Shown here: positions 45,607 to 55,506 of the stretch, piece by piece | Layout of the letters: each line of letters opens with the position of its first letter | How positions within the stretch are numbered: position 1 is the first letter of the stretch | Assembly: GCF_024346585.1 (NCBI RefSeq) | Contig: NZ_AP024523.1 | Location: 691,001 to 755,000, forward strand | Length of the DNA: 64,000 nt | Reading direction: 5' to 3' | Source: Streptococcus toyakuensis | Lineage (GTDB): Bacteria; Bacillota; Bacilli; Lactobacillales; Streptococcaceae | Program-made: the position numbers and the translations under genes | The notes under the pieces: generated by a model | Databases searched by the model: none | Told to the model about the DNA's origin: nothing | What the model saw: the letters and a program-made list of their open reading frames with translations, nothing else

Positions 45607-46452
45607 ATGAACAATATGACTGATTTAAAAGCAATTCAGGCTCGAAGTCTGGAGATGGCTGAATATTTTGTTGCTTTTTGCAAGGAACATGATTTGCTTT
45701 GTTATCTCTGTGGAGGAGGTGCTATTGGCGCCCTTCGAAACAAGGGGTTTATTCCTTGGGACGACGACCTAGACTTTTTTATGCCCCGTAAGGACTATGA
45801 AAAATTAGCAGAATTATGGCCTCGTTATGCAGATGAGCGTTATTTCTTGTCAAAGAGTAATAAGGATTTTGTCGACCGCAATCTTTTTATTACCATTCGT
45901 GACAAGGAAACGACCTGTATCAAACCTTATCAGCAGGATTTGGATTTGCCACATGGTCTGGCCTTGGATGTTTTACCTTTGGATTATTATCCTAAAAATC
46001 CAGCTGAGCGGAAAAAGCAGGTTCACTGGGCCTTGATTTATTCTCTTTTTTGTGCGCAAACTATTCCAGAAAAACATGGCGCACTTATGAAGTGGGGAAG
46101 TCGCATTTTACTCGGTTTGACGCCGAAATCTCTTCGTTATCGCATTTGGAAAAAAGCTGAAAAAGAAATGACCAAGTACAGTCTAGCTGAGAGCGATGGA
46201 ATCACGGAATTATGCTCGGGTCCTGGTTACATGAGAAATAAGTACCTAATCGAATCTTTTGAAGATAATCTCTTCTTGCCATTTGAAGAGACAGAGATGC
46301 CTATTCCAGTCGGCTATGATGCTTATCTCAGCACTGCTTTTGGGGATTATATGACACCTCCACCAGCAGACAAGCAAGTACCACATCATGATGCTGTCAT
46401 CGCTGATATGGATAAGTCTTATACAGAATACAAGGGAGAATATGGTGGCTAA
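45607..46452 (+). CDS. LicD family phosphotransferase
   Basis: This 281-residue cytoplasmic protein of the LicD/fukutin-related nucleotidyltransferase fold has CGGGAIGALRNKGFIPWDDD, whose DDD binds metal, and LDVLPLDYYP. LicD proteins transfer phosphocholine or other phospho-groups from a CDP donor to sugars of teichoic acid or polysaccharide. This is not one of the classical lic1/lic2 locus genes by position. Two starts (45607 and 45616) are possible. The end overlaps the next glycosyltransferase by 11 bases. Confidence 0.85.
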   Translation: MNNMTDLKAIQARSLEMAEYFVAFCKEHDLLCYLCGGGAIGALRNKGFIPWDDDLDFFMPRKDYEKLAELWPRYADERYFLSKSNKDFVDRNLFITIRDKETTCIKPYQQDLDLPHGLALDVLPLDYYPKNPAERKKQVHWALIYSLFCAQTIPEKHGALMKWGSRILLGLTPKSLRYRIWKKAEKEMTKYSLAESDGITELCSGPGYMRNKYLIESFEDNLFLPFEETEMPIPVGYDAYLSTAFGDYMTPPPADKQVPHHDAVIADMDKSYTEYKGEYGG

Positions 46453-47545
46453 GAAAAAAATATTATTTTTTATGTGGTCTTTTTCTCTCGGGGGTGGAGC
46501 AGAGAAGATTCTATCTACCATTGTTTCAAATCTAGATCCAGAAAAGTATGATATTGATATTCTTGAAATGGAACATTTTGACAAGGGGTACGAATCTGTG
46601 CCCAAGCATGTAGGCATTTTAAAATCCCTTCAGGATTATCGCCAAGCCAGATGGATTCGAGCTCTTTTGTGGAGAATGAGAATTTATTTTCCAAGATTGA
46701 CTCGTCGCTTGCTTGTAAGAGATGACTATGATGTTGAAGTTTCTTTTACTATTATGAATCCTCCACTTTTGTTCTCTAAAAGAAAAGAAGTCAAGAAAAT
46801 CTCCTGGATTCATGGAAGTATCGAAGAATTTATTAAGGATAGCTCCAAAAGAGAATCACATAGACGCCAGTTGGATGCTGCGAATACCATTGTAGGAATT
46901 TCGAATAAAACCAGCAATTCTATCAAGGAAGTCTATCCAGACTATGCTTCGAAATTACGGACAGTTTACAATGGATATGATTTTCAGAGCATTCTAGAAA
47001 AATCTCAAGAGAAGATCGATATCGAGATTGCGCCTCAAAGTATCTGTACCATTGGACGGATTGAGGAAAATAAGGGTTCTGACCGTGTGGTGGAAGTGAT
47101 ACGACTATTACACCAAAAAGGAAAAAACTACCACCTTTACTTTATAGGTGCTGGTGATATGGAAGAGGAACTGAAAAAACGGGTCAAAGAGTATGAACTT
47201 GAGGACTATGTTCATTTCCTTGGTTATCAAAAAAATCCTTATCAGTATTTATCTCAGACGAAAGTTCTCTTGTCTATGTCTAAACAAGAAGGGTTTCCTG
47301 GAGTGTATGTGGAAGCCTTGAGTCTGGGACTTCCTTTTGTCTCTACGGATGTTGGAGGGGCTGAGGAATTATCCCAAGAAGGACAATTTGGACAAATCAT
47401 TGAGAGCAATCAAGAGGCAACTCAGGCAATTACGAACTACATGGCCTCTGCCTCAAACTTCGATGCCAATGAGGCTAGCCAATTCATTCAACAATTCACA
47501 ATTGCCAAACAAATCGAACAAGTAGAAAAACTATTAGAGGAGTAG
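46442..47545 (+). CDS. GT4-type glycosyltransferase
   Basis: This 367-residue retaining glycosyltransferase of the GT-B fold has SLGGGAEKILSTIV near the N-terminus, a TIGRIEENKGSDRVVEVI segment, and the nucleotide-sugar E-x7-E motif within SMSKQEGFPGVYVEALSLG. Sugar donor and acceptor are unknown. AGGGAGA lies ahead of ATG 46442, inside the end of the LicD gene. Confidence 0.88.
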   Translation: MVAKKKILFFMWSFSLGGGAEKILSTIVSNLDPEKYDIDILEMEHFDKGYESVPKHVGILKSLQDYRQARWIRALLWRMRIYFPRLTRRLLVRDDYDVEVSFTIMNPPLLFSKRKEVKKISWIHGSIEEFIKDSSKRESHRRQLDAANTIVGISNKTSNSIKEVYPDYASKLRTVYNGYDFQSILEKSQEKIDIEIAPQSICTIGRIEENKGSDRVVEVIRLLHQKGKNYHLYFIGAGDMEEELKKRVKEYELEDYVHFLGYQKNPYQYLSQTKVLLSMSKQEGFPGVYVEALSLGLPFVSTDVGGAEELSQEGQFGQIIESNQEATQAITNYMASASNFDANEASQFIQQFTIAKQIEQVEKLLEE

Positions 47546-47546
47546 C

Positions 47547-48533
47547 ATGGAAACTGCATTAATTAGTGTCATTTTGCCAGTCTATAATGTGGCGCAGTAC
47601 CTAGAAAAATCGATAGCTTCCATCCAGAAGCAGACCTATCAGAATCTGGAAATCATTCTTGTGGATGATGGAGCAACGGATGAAAGTGGTCGCTTGTGTG
47701 ATTCAATCGCTGAACTAGATGATAGGATGTCAGTGCTTCATAAAAAGAATGAAGGTTTGTCGCAAGCACGAAACGATGGAATGAAGCAGGCTCACGGAGA
47801 TTATCTGATTTTTATTGACTCAGATGATTATATCCATCCAGAAATGATTCAGAGCTTATATGAGCAATTAATTCAAGAAGATGCGGATGTTTCGAGCTGT
47901 GGTGTCATGAATGTCTATGCTAATGATGAAAGCCCACAGTCAGCCAATCAGGATGAGTATTTTGTCTGTGATTCTCAAACATTTCTGAGGGAATACCTCA
48001 TAGGTGAAAAAATACCTGGAACGATCTGCAATAAGCTAATCAAGAGAGAGATTGCAACTGCCCTATCCTTTCCAAAGGGATTGATTTATGAAGATGCTTA
48101 TTATCATTTTGATTTGATCAAGTTGGCCAAGAAGTATGTGGTTAATACCAAACCCTATTATTACTATTTCCATAGAGGAGATAGTATTACGACTAAACCC
48201 TATGCAGAGAAGGATTTAGCCTATATTGATATCTACCAAAAGTTTTATAATGAAGTTGTGAAAAACTATCCTGACTTGAAAGAGGTTGCTTTTTTCAGAT
48301 TGGCCTATGCCCACTTCTTTATTCTGGATAAGATGTTGCTAGATGATCAGTATAAACAATTTGAAGCCTATTCTCAGATTCATCGTTTTTTAAAAGGCCA
48401 TGCCTTTGCTATTGCTAGGAATCCAATTTTCCGTAAGGGGAGAAGAATTAGTGCTTTGGCTCTATTCATAAATATTTCCTTATACCGATTCTTATTACTA
48501 AAAAATATTGAAAAATCTAAAAAATTACATTAG
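47547..48533 (+). CDS. GT2 family glycosyltransferase
   Basis: This 328-residue inverting transferase of the GT-A fold starts LISVILPVYNVAQYLEKSI and has LVDDGATDESG and the metal-binding DSDD in YLIFIDSDDYIHP. It probably adds one sugar to a lipid-linked repeat unit. It starts two bases after the preceding gene, with GAGGAG upstream. Confidence 0.9.
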   Translation: METALISVILPVYNVAQYLEKSIASIQKQTYQNLEIILVDDGATDESGRLCDSIAELDDRMSVLHKKNEGLSQARNDGMKQAHGDYLIFIDSDDYIHPEMIQSLYEQLIQEDADVSSCGVMNVYANDESPQSANQDEYFVCDSQTFLREYLIGEKIPGTICNKLIKREIATALSFPKGLIYEDAYYHFDLIKLAKKYVVNTKPYYYYFHRGDSITTKPYAEKDLAYIDIYQKFYNEVVKNYPDLKEVAFFRLAYAHFFILDKMLLDDQYKQFEAYSQIHRFLKGHAFAIARNPIFRKGRRISALALFINISLYRFLLLKNIEKSKKLH

Positions 48534-48548
48534 AACGGGGGTGAGCAA

Positions 48549-50018
48549 GTGATTGATGGAAAACGATTATTATTTAGTTTGACCATAGTCAGCTATGCCT
48601 TGACACTAGTAAGTGGAATTGTGTATCTGTTTAATAATAACAATGTTAGCTTGCTTTCTACTTTATTGTTCTTACTGGTTAGTAGCTTAATTGCTTGTTG
48701 GAATGATATCAAGTATTACTTAATCCATTTTATTTTCTTTTTAACTATTTTTGTATTTCTGGTATCAAGGCCGACCATTGATTATTTTAGGGATGGTGCT
48801 TTAGATACCTATCATCCCATAGCCTATCGCTTTGCCTTTATAGTCGTCATGGTTTCGATATTGGGATTGACCACAGGGGGGCTCCTAGCTCGCTATTTTA
48901 TAGCTAGAAAGAAAATACAAGTACCCAAGATAGGAAGTTCTCTAAAAGAGGTTTACATCAAGCGGTTGCGCTTTGTATCGCTAGGAGTTTTTCTTCTAAC
49001 CTATCCTTTCTATTTCATTCGCTTATTTGAACGACTCATGTATCGCTTGCAGACTTCCTACTATACCTACTATGCAAACTTTGAAAGTAAACTGCCCTAT
49101 TTTACCTATATCTTATCAACATTTACGGTCTATGCAATGTGTATGTATTTGGCAACCAAGCCAAAGAAATGGCAGGCAACAGCAGTGCTTGTCTCCTTTA
49201 TTGCAGCTAATACCATTCATTTGGCAATCGGAACACGAAATCCCTTTATTTTAAGTATTTTATTTGCTTTTGTTTATTACTTTATGCGGGAGCAAACTGA
49301 AAAGGGAAAATGGATTGGGTTTAAAGAGAAGTTAGCGATTTTTGTAGGGTCTCCTATTCTCATGTTAGCGATGGGAGTGCTCAATTATGTACGGGATAAT
49401 GTCCAGGTTTCCCATACAGGTTTCTGGGATATCCTGCTCGACTTTATCTATAAACAAGGAACCAGTTTTGGTGTTTTGGCTCGAGGCTTTCTATTTAACA
49501 GTAGCCTCCCTTACCGAGATTTACGCAATTTTACTTTTGGTCCTGTCCTTGATTATTTTGCAAGGGGAAGTTTAGGGGCCATTTTCGGAGGAAAAGCCTT
49601 TGAACATACAACCAATAGTGTGGAACTAGCTATTGATAGTAATAGTTATGCCCATAATCTATCCTATCTTGTCTTGAACAAGGAATACTTGAAAGGACAT
49701 GGTATCGGAAGTAGCTATATTATGGAGTTGTATACCGACTATGGTATGATAGGAGTCTTTCTACTTAGTCTCTTGCTAGGTATGTTATTCATAGCCATGC
49801 TACAAGTAGCCTATCGTTCAAGAACAATCCTATTTGCCTTGTCCCTACTCATCTTGAATAATCTATTCTTTATGCCAAGAAGTAGCTTTTCAGAAAGTTT
49901 CTTCAATTTATTTACAATGCAATTCTGGGGAATTGTTCTTGTGATTATATTCGTAGCGAAAATGCTTACAAAAGAGAACCAGTATCTACTAAACAAAGGA
50001 GAAAAAAATCATGTTTGA
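48549..50018 (+). CDS. Wzy-like oligosaccharide repeat-unit polymerase
   Basis: This 489-residue membrane protein has about twelve hydrophobic segments and a large polar loop near residues 290-395 (YVRDNVQVSHTGFWDILLDF; SYAHNLSYLVL; GHGIGSSYIMELYTDYG). The loop pattern ending in G-x-G-x-S-x-x-x-E matches O-antigen/Wzy-type polymerases. It starts with GTG 48549 behind GGGGGTGA and overlaps the next gene by eight bases. Confidence 0.8.
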   Translation: MIDGKRLLFSLTIVSYALTLVSGIVYLFNNNNVSLLSTLLFLLVSSLIACWNDIKYYLIHFIFFLTIFVFLVSRPTIDYFRDGALDTYHPIAYRFAFIVVMVSILGLTTGGLLARYFIARKKIQVPKIGSSLKEVYIKRLRFVSLGVFLLTYPFYFIRLFERLMYRLQTSYYTYYANFESKLPYFTYILSTFTVYAMCMYLATKPKKWQATAVLVSFIAANTIHLAIGTRNPFILSILFAFVYYFMREQTEKGKWIGFKEKLAIFVGSPILMLAMGVLNYVRDNVQVSHTGFWDILLDFIYKQGTSFGVLARGFLFNSSLPYRDLRNFTFGPVLDYFARGSLGAIFGGKAFEHTTNSVELAIDSNSYAHNLSYLVLNKEYLKGHGIGSSYIMELYTDYGMIGVFLLSLLLGMLFIAMLQVAYRSRTILFALSLLILNNLFFMPRSSFSESFFNLFTMQFWGIVLVIIFVAKMLTKENQYLLNKGEKNHV

Positions 50019-51045
50019 ACATTATTCAGTAGCGGATTTATTTGCAAATCTATACAAAAAACGAAAAGCAAATATTCTAGCTCTCATCGCTTTATTTGCT
50101 CTCATTGCTGTACCATTTACAATTAAAGCAGTTAAGAATAAAAATACTGTCAAAGACACAACAAGTTATTCAACTTATATCAGCTATAAAATCACCCCTC
50201 CAGAAGATTCAGCTAAAACGATTTTGAATCATCAAATTGGTGGTTATAGTGATTTCTACGGAAAATTGATTGATGGGAATTTGAATGGAGCTTATCTTTT
50301 CAATGATGTAGAACCGAGTGAGTTGAAAAAAATTGCCAGTGAATTGGATACGACAGAGACAACCTTGAAAAATTCTACAAGTGACTATTGGTGGAAAAAA
50401 CTGACTGTCTACTATATGATTGACGATGCAGGGGTTGGTGTGAAAATTTTGACACCAAGTAAAGATGCTAATGACTTGTTGGAGCGAAAAATTGATGGAT
50501 TGATTGAGAAATTTAAACACACTTATGCAAATGTAAAAATTGAAAAATTGGAAACCATCAACTCTAAAGAATTGAATGCAAATGGTGAGACAGCGCTTGG
50601 ATTGAATGTGAAAAACTTGATTCTACGTTTAGCTGTTATTGGAGTAGTCTGTGTGATTTTGGTTGTGATGGGAAATGTATTGGTTTATCTCTTTAATCCA
50701 ACAATCAATAGAGCAGGTGATTTTTCTCAGTATCAAATTGATTTTGTAACAGAGATTACAACAATTGCCAACCTAGCAGATATTCTATCATACAAAAATG
50801 CTGGACAAGAATTGACTATTGTTAGCTCAAATAAAGCTATCCTAGATAAATTAAAACAAAATCAAGAGGCTTTGAAAGGAATGCATTTTGTAGATTTACA
50901 AGATGTACCATCTCTTTTAGAAAGAGATACCGTCCTTCTTGTTGAAGAATACGGAGTGACTCGTTATAAGAAATTTGAGCAAAGTCTTCAAATTCTCAGA
51001 AACTTAAATCGTTCTATCCTCGGTGTAGCAACCTTTAAACTATAA
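50011..51045 (+). CDS. Wzz-like chain-length/transport protein
   Basis: This 344-residue protein has a membrane span at about residues 25-42, an extracytoplasmic domain (45-205), a second span at about 207-232 (LRLAVIGVVCVILVVMGNVL) and a cytoplasmic C-terminal domain. This is the Wzz/CpsC-like topology of polysaccharide chain-length regulators. The C-terminal domain has no Walker motif, so it is not a fused tyrosine kinase. It closes the glycan operon before a terminator. Confidence 0.7.
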   Translation: MFEHYSVADLFANLYKKRKANILALIALFALIAVPFTIKAVKNKNTVKDTTSYSTYISYKITPPEDSAKTILNHQIGGYSDFYGKLIDGNLNGAYLFNDVEPSELKKIASELDTTETTLKNSTSDYWWKKLTVYYMIDDAGVGVKILTPSKDANDLLERKIDGLIEKFKHTYANVKIEKLETINSKELNANGETALGLNVKNLILRLAVIGVVCVILVVMGNVLVYLFNPTINRAGDFSQYQIDFVTEITTIANLADILSYKNAGQELTIVSSNKAILDKLKQNQEALKGMHFVDLQDVPSLLERDTVLLVEEYGVTRYKKFEQSLQILRNLNRSILGVATFKL

Positions 51046-51062
51046 GCTTTCTGATGTATTAG

Positions 51063-51105
51063 GTCTTCAAAGTTGGCTAAGAGCCGATTTTGAAGGCTTT
51101 TTCTA
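51063..51105 (+). terminator. Terminator of the glycan locus
   Basis: A long hairpin (GTCTTCAAAGTTGGCT with AGCCGATTTTGAAGGC, loop AAG) followed by T residues. Confidence 0.88.
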
Positions 51106-51129
51106 TTTGTCTGCAGAAATTTTCTTTTA

Positions 51130-51241
51130 TACTAAATGAAAATCAAAAAGCAAACTAGGAAGCTAGCCGCAGGTTGCTCAAAGCACCGCTTTGAGGTTGT
51201 AGATAAAGCTGACGTGGTTTGAAGAGATTTTCGAAGAGTAT
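51130..51241 (-). repeat. BOX element with internal deletion
   Basis: Read on the minus strand it begins with the outer part of boxA and ends with boxC, but about 38-40 bases spanning the boxA/boxB junction are missing relative to the 11393-11542 copy (the join is TTGTAGATAA/AGCTGACGTGG). It lies between the glycan terminator and the mecA promoter. Confidence 0.9.
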
Positions 51242-51299
51242 TAGAGTCTTCTAGAGAAGTTACCTTATGGAAAATCTATCCCGACAGAGGAGCCTTCTT

Positions 51300-51328
51300 T
51301 TGATAAAATCGTAAAAATCTAGTATAAT
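51300..51328 (+). promoter_or_regulatory. Promoter of mecA
   Basis: TTGATA (51300-51305), 17 bases, TATAAT (51323-51328). Confidence 0.8.
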
Positions 51329-51359
51329 AGATAGAACTGAAAGTATGAGGTTACTAGCA

Positions 51360-52100
51360 ATGAAAATGAAACAAATCAGTGATACAACTTTAAAAATCAC
51401 GATGTCTTTAGAAGATTTGATGGATCGAGGAATGGAGATTGCTGACTTTCTCGTTCCTCAAGAAAAAACAGAAGAGTTTTTTTATGCCATCTTGGATGAG
51501 TTAGAGATGCCTGAGAGCTTTTTGGATACAGGCATGTTGAGCTTCCGTGTGACTCCAAAACCTGATAAGGTAGATGTCTTTGTAACCAAATCAAAGATTG
51601 ACCAAAATCTAGATTTTGAAGACTTATCGGATTTACCAGATATGGAAGAATTAGCCCAAATGTCGCCAGATGAATTTATCAAAACCTTGGAAAAAAGCAT
51701 CGCAGACAAAACTAAGGATGATATTGAAGCGATTCAATCTCTAGAGCAAGTAGAAGCCAAGGAAGAAGAGCAGGAGCAGGATGAACAAGAAGTTGAAGGC
51801 AAGAAGAAAGAGCCTTACATCTACTACATCCTTTCTTTTTCTAAGTTGGCTGATTTGGTGTCTTTTGCCAAGACAGTGACTTTTGAGATGGAAACTTCTG
51901 AACTCTACAAGATGAATGAGCGCTATTATTTGACTATTTTAGTGGATATTGAAAATCATCCAAGTCCATATCCAGCTTGGCTCTTGGCACGTATGCGCGA
52001 GTTTGCAGACGATAGTGATATCAGTCGCTCAGTCTTGCAGGAGTATGGTCAAGTCTTGATGAATCACGATGCAGTGCTCAATCTGCAAAAGATTGGATAA
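51360..52100 (+). CDS. mecA: Adaptor protein MecA
   Basis: This 246-residue adaptor delivers substrates (ComX/ComW and others in streptococci) to the ClpC protease. The N-terminal substrate-binding domain (MKQISDTTLKITMSLEDL) and C-terminal ClpC-binding domain (EPYIYYILSFSKLADLV; YLTILVDIENHPSPYP) are joined by an acidic Glu/Gln-rich linker at about residues 130-155. ATG 51360 is preferred over TTG/ATG codons upstream; M3 at 51366 is also possible. Confidence 0.94.
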   Translation: MKMKQISDTTLKITMSLEDLMDRGMEIADFLVPQEKTEEFFYAILDELEMPESFLDTGMLSFRVTPKPDKVDVFVTKSKIDQNLDFEDLSDLPDMEELAQMSPDEFIKTLEKSIADKTKDDIEAIQSLEQVEAKEEEQEQDEQEVEGKKKEPYIYYILSFSKLADLVSFAKTVTFEMETSELYKMNERYYLTILVDIENHPSPYPAWLLARMREFADDSDISRSVLQEYGQVLMNHDAVLNLQKIG

Positions 52101-52104
52101 TCCT

Positions 52105-52162
52105 TTCTGGAAAGCTATTTCCAGATTTTAAGAAGAGCGAATCATCTGATTCGTTTTTTCTT
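52105..52162 (+). terminator. Tandem terminators after mecA
   Basis: A first hairpin TCTGGAAA/TTTCCAGA (about 52107-52126) is followed by CGAATC/GATTCG (52138-52153) with a T-rich tract. The second alone looks like a full intrinsic terminator. Confidence 0.82.
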
Positions 52163-52214
52163 TTTTAGACTGAAATAGTGATTTACTATAATAGGAATTT
52201 TCACAAAATTCTGT

Positions 52215-52220
52215 TATAAT
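52215..52220 (+). promoter_or_regulatory. Extended -10 promoter of hom-thrB
   Basis: TATAAT preceded by TG with one base between; -35 is weak. The start codon follows 31 bases later behind GAGGAGAT. Confidence 0.6.
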
Positions 52221-52251
52221 GGCTATATTAGAAAATTTCGAGGAGATAAAC

Positions 52252-53538
52252 ATGACAGTTAAAATTGCTTTACTAGGATTTGGTACCGTTGCAAGTGGTG
52301 TGCCTTTCCTCCTAAAGGAAAATGGAGAAAAAATCAATCAATCAGCACATTCAGAAATTGAAGTTGCTAAAGTATTGGTCAAGGATGAAGATGAAAAGAA
52401 TCGCTTGCTTGCAGCAGGGAATGACTTTAACTTTGTAACCAATGTGGATGACATTTTATCAGACCAAGACATTACGATTGTAGTGGAATTGATGGGGCGT
52501 ATCGAACCAGCTAAGACCTTTATCACTCGTGCCTTGGAAGCTGGAAAGCACGTTGTTACTGCTAACAAGGACCTTTTGGCTGTCCATGGTGCAGAATTGT
52601 TAGAAATCGCTAAAGAGAATAATGTAGCACTTTACTATGAAGCAGCAGTAGCTGGTGGGATTCCAATTCTTCGCACTCTAGCAAATTCCTTGGCTTCTGA
52701 TAAAATCACGCGTGTGCTTGGAGTAGTCAACGGAACTTCCAACTTCATGATGACCAAGATGGTGGAAGAAGGCTGGTCTTATGATGATGCTCTTGCGGAA
52801 GCGCAAAGACTTGGTTTTGCAGAAAGCGATCCGACAAATGATGTAGATGGGATTGATGCAGCCTACAAGATGGTTATTTTGAGCCAATTTGCCTTTGGTA
52901 TGAAGGTTGCCTTTGACGATGTAGCCCACAAGGGGATTCGCAATATCACACCAGAAGATGTGGCTGTAGCCCAAGACCTTGGCTATGTAGTGAAATTGGT
53001 CGGTTCTATCGAAGAAACTCCTTCAGGAATTGCTGCAGAAGTAACTCCAACCTTCCTACCCAAAGCACACCCACTTGCTAGCGTGAATGGCGTGATGAAC
53101 GCTGTCTTTGTAGAATCTATCGGTATTGGTGAGTCTATGTACTACGGACCAGGTGCTGGTCAAAAACCAACTGCAACAAGTGTTGTAGCAGATATTGTCC
53201 GTATCGTTCGTCGTTTGAATGATGGTACCATTGGCAAAGACTTCAACGAATATAGCCGTGACTTGGTCTTGGCAAATCCTGAAGATGTCAAAGCTAATTA
53301 CTACTTCTCAATCTTGGCTCCAGACTCAAAAGGTCAGGTCTTGAAATTGGCTGAAATCTTTAATGCCCAAGATATTTCCTTCAAGCAAATTCTCCAAGAT
53401 GGAAAAGATGGTGACAAGGCGCGTGTTGTTATCATCACACACAAGATTAATAAAGCCCAGCTTGAAAATGTTTCAGTTGAATTGAAGAAGGTTTCAGAAT
53501 TCGACCTCTTGAATAGCTTCAAGGTGCTAGGAGAATAA
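52252..53538 (+). CDS. hom: Homoserine dehydrogenase
   Basis: This 428-residue enzyme reduces aspartate semialdehyde to homoserine on the threonine/methionine branch. It has an NAD(P) fold ([14 protein letters not shown]), [12 protein letters not shown], the catalytic region [14 protein letters not shown] and [18 protein letters not shown], and a C-terminal ACT domain from about residue 350. ATG 52252 has GAGGAGAT; an in-frame ATG at 52219 overlaps the -10 box. thrB begins two bases after it. Confidence 0.95.
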   Translation: MTVKIALLGFGTVASGVPFLLKENGEKINQSAHSEIEVAKVLVKDEDEKNRLLAAGNDFNFVTNVDDILSDQDITIVVELMGRIEPAKTFITRALEAGKHVVTANKDLLAVHGAELLEIAKENNVALYYEAAVAGGIPILRTLANSLASDKITRVLGVVNGTSNFMMTKMVEEGWSYDDALAEAQRLGFAESDPTNDVDGIDAAYKMVILSQFAFGMKVAFDDVAHKGIRNITPEDVAVAQDLGYVVKLVGSIEETPSGIAAEVTPTFLPKAHPLASVNGVMNAVFVESIGIGESMYYGPGAGQKPTATSVVADIVRIVRRLNDGTIGKDFNEYSRDLVLANPEDVKANYYFSILAPDSKGQVLKLAEIFNAQDISFKQILQDGKDGDKARVVIITHKINKAQLENVSVELKKVSEFDLLNSFKVLGE

Positions 53539-53539
53539 G

Positions 53540-54409
53540 ATGAAGATTATTGTACCTGCAACTAGTGCCAATATCGGGCCGGGTTTTGACTCGGTCGGTG
53601 TAGCTGTAACCAAGTATCTTCAAATTGAGGTCTGCGAAGAACGAGATGAGTGGCTGATTGAACACCAGATTGGCAAATGGATTCCTCATGACGAGCGTAA
53701 TCTCTTGCTCAAAATTGCTTTGCAAATTGTACCAGACTTGCAACCAAGACGTTTAAAAATGACTAGTGATGTTCCCTTGGCACGTGGTTTGGGTTCTTCC
53801 AGTTCTGTTATTGTTGCTGGGATTGAACTAGCCAACCAACTGGGCCAGCTCAACTTGTCAGACCATGAAAAATTGCAGTTAGCGACCAAGATTGAAGGGC
53901 ATCCTGACAATGTGGCTCCAGCCATTTATGGTAATCTCGTTATTGCAAGCTCTGTTGATGGACAAGTTTCTGCTATCGTAGCAGACTTCCCAGAGTGTGA
54001 TTTCCTAGCCTACATTCCAAACTATGAATTGCGTACTCGCGACAGTCGTGGTGTCTTGCCTAAGAAATTGTCCTATAAGGAAGCTGTTGCAGCTAGTTCT
54101 ATCGCCAATGTGGCGGTTGCGGCCTTGTTGGCAGGAGACATGGCGACTGCTGGACAAGCAATCGAGGGAGACCTCTTCCACGAGCGCTATCGTCAGGACT
54201 TGGTGAGAGAATTTGCGACGATTAAGCAAGTAGCCAAAGAAAATGGTGCCTATGCAACCTACCTCTCTGGTGCTGGGCCGACAGTTATGGTCTTGGCTTC
54301 TCATGACAAGATGCCAACGATTAAGGCAGAATTGGAAAAGCAACCCTTCAAAGGAAAGCTTCATGACTTGAAGGTTGATACCCAAGGTGTCCGTGTCGAA
54401 GCAAAATAA
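53540..54409 (+). CDS. thrB: Homoserine kinase
   Basis: This 289-residue GHMP kinase phosphorylates homoserine. It begins [20 protein letters not shown], carries the ATP loop [16 protein letters not shown] and the late [12 protein letters not shown] motif. GGAGAATAAG precedes the start. thrC is not in the window. Confidence 0.95.
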   Translation: MKIIVPATSANIGPGFDSVGVAVTKYLQIEVCEERDEWLIEHQIGKWIPHDERNLLLKIALQIVPDLQPRRLKMTSDVPLARGLGSSSSVIVAGIELANQLGQLNLSDHEKLQLATKIEGHPDNVAPAIYGNLVIASSVDGQVSAIVADFPECDFLAYIPNYELRTRDSRGVLPKKLSYKEAVAASSIANVAVAALLAGDMATAGQAIEGDLFHERYRQDLVREFATIKQVAKENGAYATYLSGAGPTVMVLASHDKMPTIKAELEKQPFKGKLHDLKVDTQGVRVEAK

Positions 54410-54418
54410 AGAATAGAA

Positions 54419-54467
54419 GATAGGATGGGGAAACTCTCGACCAGAGGGCTTCCTATCCTTTTTTTGA
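54419..54467 (+). terminator. Terminator of hom-thrB
   Basis: GATAGGA pairs with TCCTATC around an inner AGGGGAAACTCT/AGAGGGCTTCC-like helix, followed by seven T residues. Confidence 0.85.
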
Positions 54468-54507
54468 AAAGAATTCGAGTTAAAAACTTGATAAAGGAGA
54501 AATAAAG

Positions 54508-55446
54508 ATGGCAGAAATTTATCTAGCAGCTGGTTGTTTTTGGGGTCTAGAGGAATATTTTTCACGCATTTCTGGAGTGCTAGCAACCAGTGTCGGCTAT
54601 GCTAATGGACAAGTCGAAACGACCAATTATCAGCTGCTCAAGGAAACAGACCATGCAGAAACGGTTCAAGTGATTTACGATGAGAAGGCAGTGTCACTCA
54701 GAGAAATTTTGCTCTATTATTTCCGAGTCATCGACCCTTTATCCATCAATCAACAAGGGAATGACCGTGGACGTCAGTATCGGACCGGAATTTATTACCA
54801 AGATGAAGCTGATTTGCCAGCTATCTACACAGTGGTGCAGGAGCAGGAGCGCATGCTTGGAAGAAAGATTGCAGTAGAGGTGGAGAAACTACGTCATTAC
54901 ATTCTGGCTGAAGATTACCATCAAGACTATCTTAAGAAGAATCCTTCAGGTTACTGTCATATCGATGTGACCGATGCTGAGAAGCCATTGATTGATGCCT
55001 CTAACTATGAAAAGCCTAGTCAAGAAGTGTTAAAGGAAAGCTTAACTGAAGAGTCCTATCGTGTCACCCAAGAAGCTGCTACAGAGGCTCCATTTACCAA
55101 TGCCTATGACCAAACCTTTGAAGAAGGGATTTATGTAGATATCACGACAGGTGAGCCACTCTTTTTTGCCAAGGATAAGTTTGCCTCAGGTTGTGGTTGG
55201 CCAAGTTTTAGCCGTCCGATTTCCAAAGAATTGATTCATTATTACAAGGATCTCAGTCATGGAATGGAGCGAATTGAGGTTCGTTCTCGGTCAGGCAATG
55301 CTCACTTGGGTCATGTTTTCACAGATGGACCGCGTGAGTTTGGTGGCCTCCGTTACTGTATCAATTCTGCTTCCTTGCGCTTTGTGGCCAAGGATGAGAT
55401 GGAAGAAGCAGGCTATGGCTATCTACTACCTTACTTAAACAAATAA
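54508..55446 (+). CDS. msrAB: Peptide methionine sulfoxide reductase MsrA/MsrB fusion
   Basis: This 312-residue fused enzyme repairs both stereoisomers of methionine sulfoxide. The MsrA half (residues 1-155) has the catalytic [10 protein letters not shown]. The MsrB half (from about 170) has [12 protein letters not shown] and the catalytic [11 protein letters not shown]. No signal peptide is present, so it is the cytoplasmic paralogue. AAGGAGA precedes the ATG. Confidence 0.95.
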   Translation: MAEIYLAAGCFWGLEEYFSRISGVLATSVGYANGQVETTNYQLLKETDHAETVQVIYDEKAVSLREILLYYFRVIDPLSINQQGNDRGRQYRTGIYYQDEADLPAIYTVVQEQERMLGRKIAVEVEKLRHYILAEDYHQDYLKKNPSGYCHIDVTDAEKPLIDASNYEKPSQEVLKESLTEESYRVTQEAATEAPFTNAYDQTFEEGIYVDITTGEPLFFAKDKFASGCGWPSFSRPISKELIHYYKDLSHGMERIEVRSRSGNAHLGHVFTDGPREFGGLRYCINSASLRFVAKDEMEEAGYGYLLPYLNK

Positions 55447-55506
55447 ATCAGAGATGGTGGGTGCTTCCCACTTTCTTCATTTCTAGAAAACGAATAGAAG
55501 GGATTT

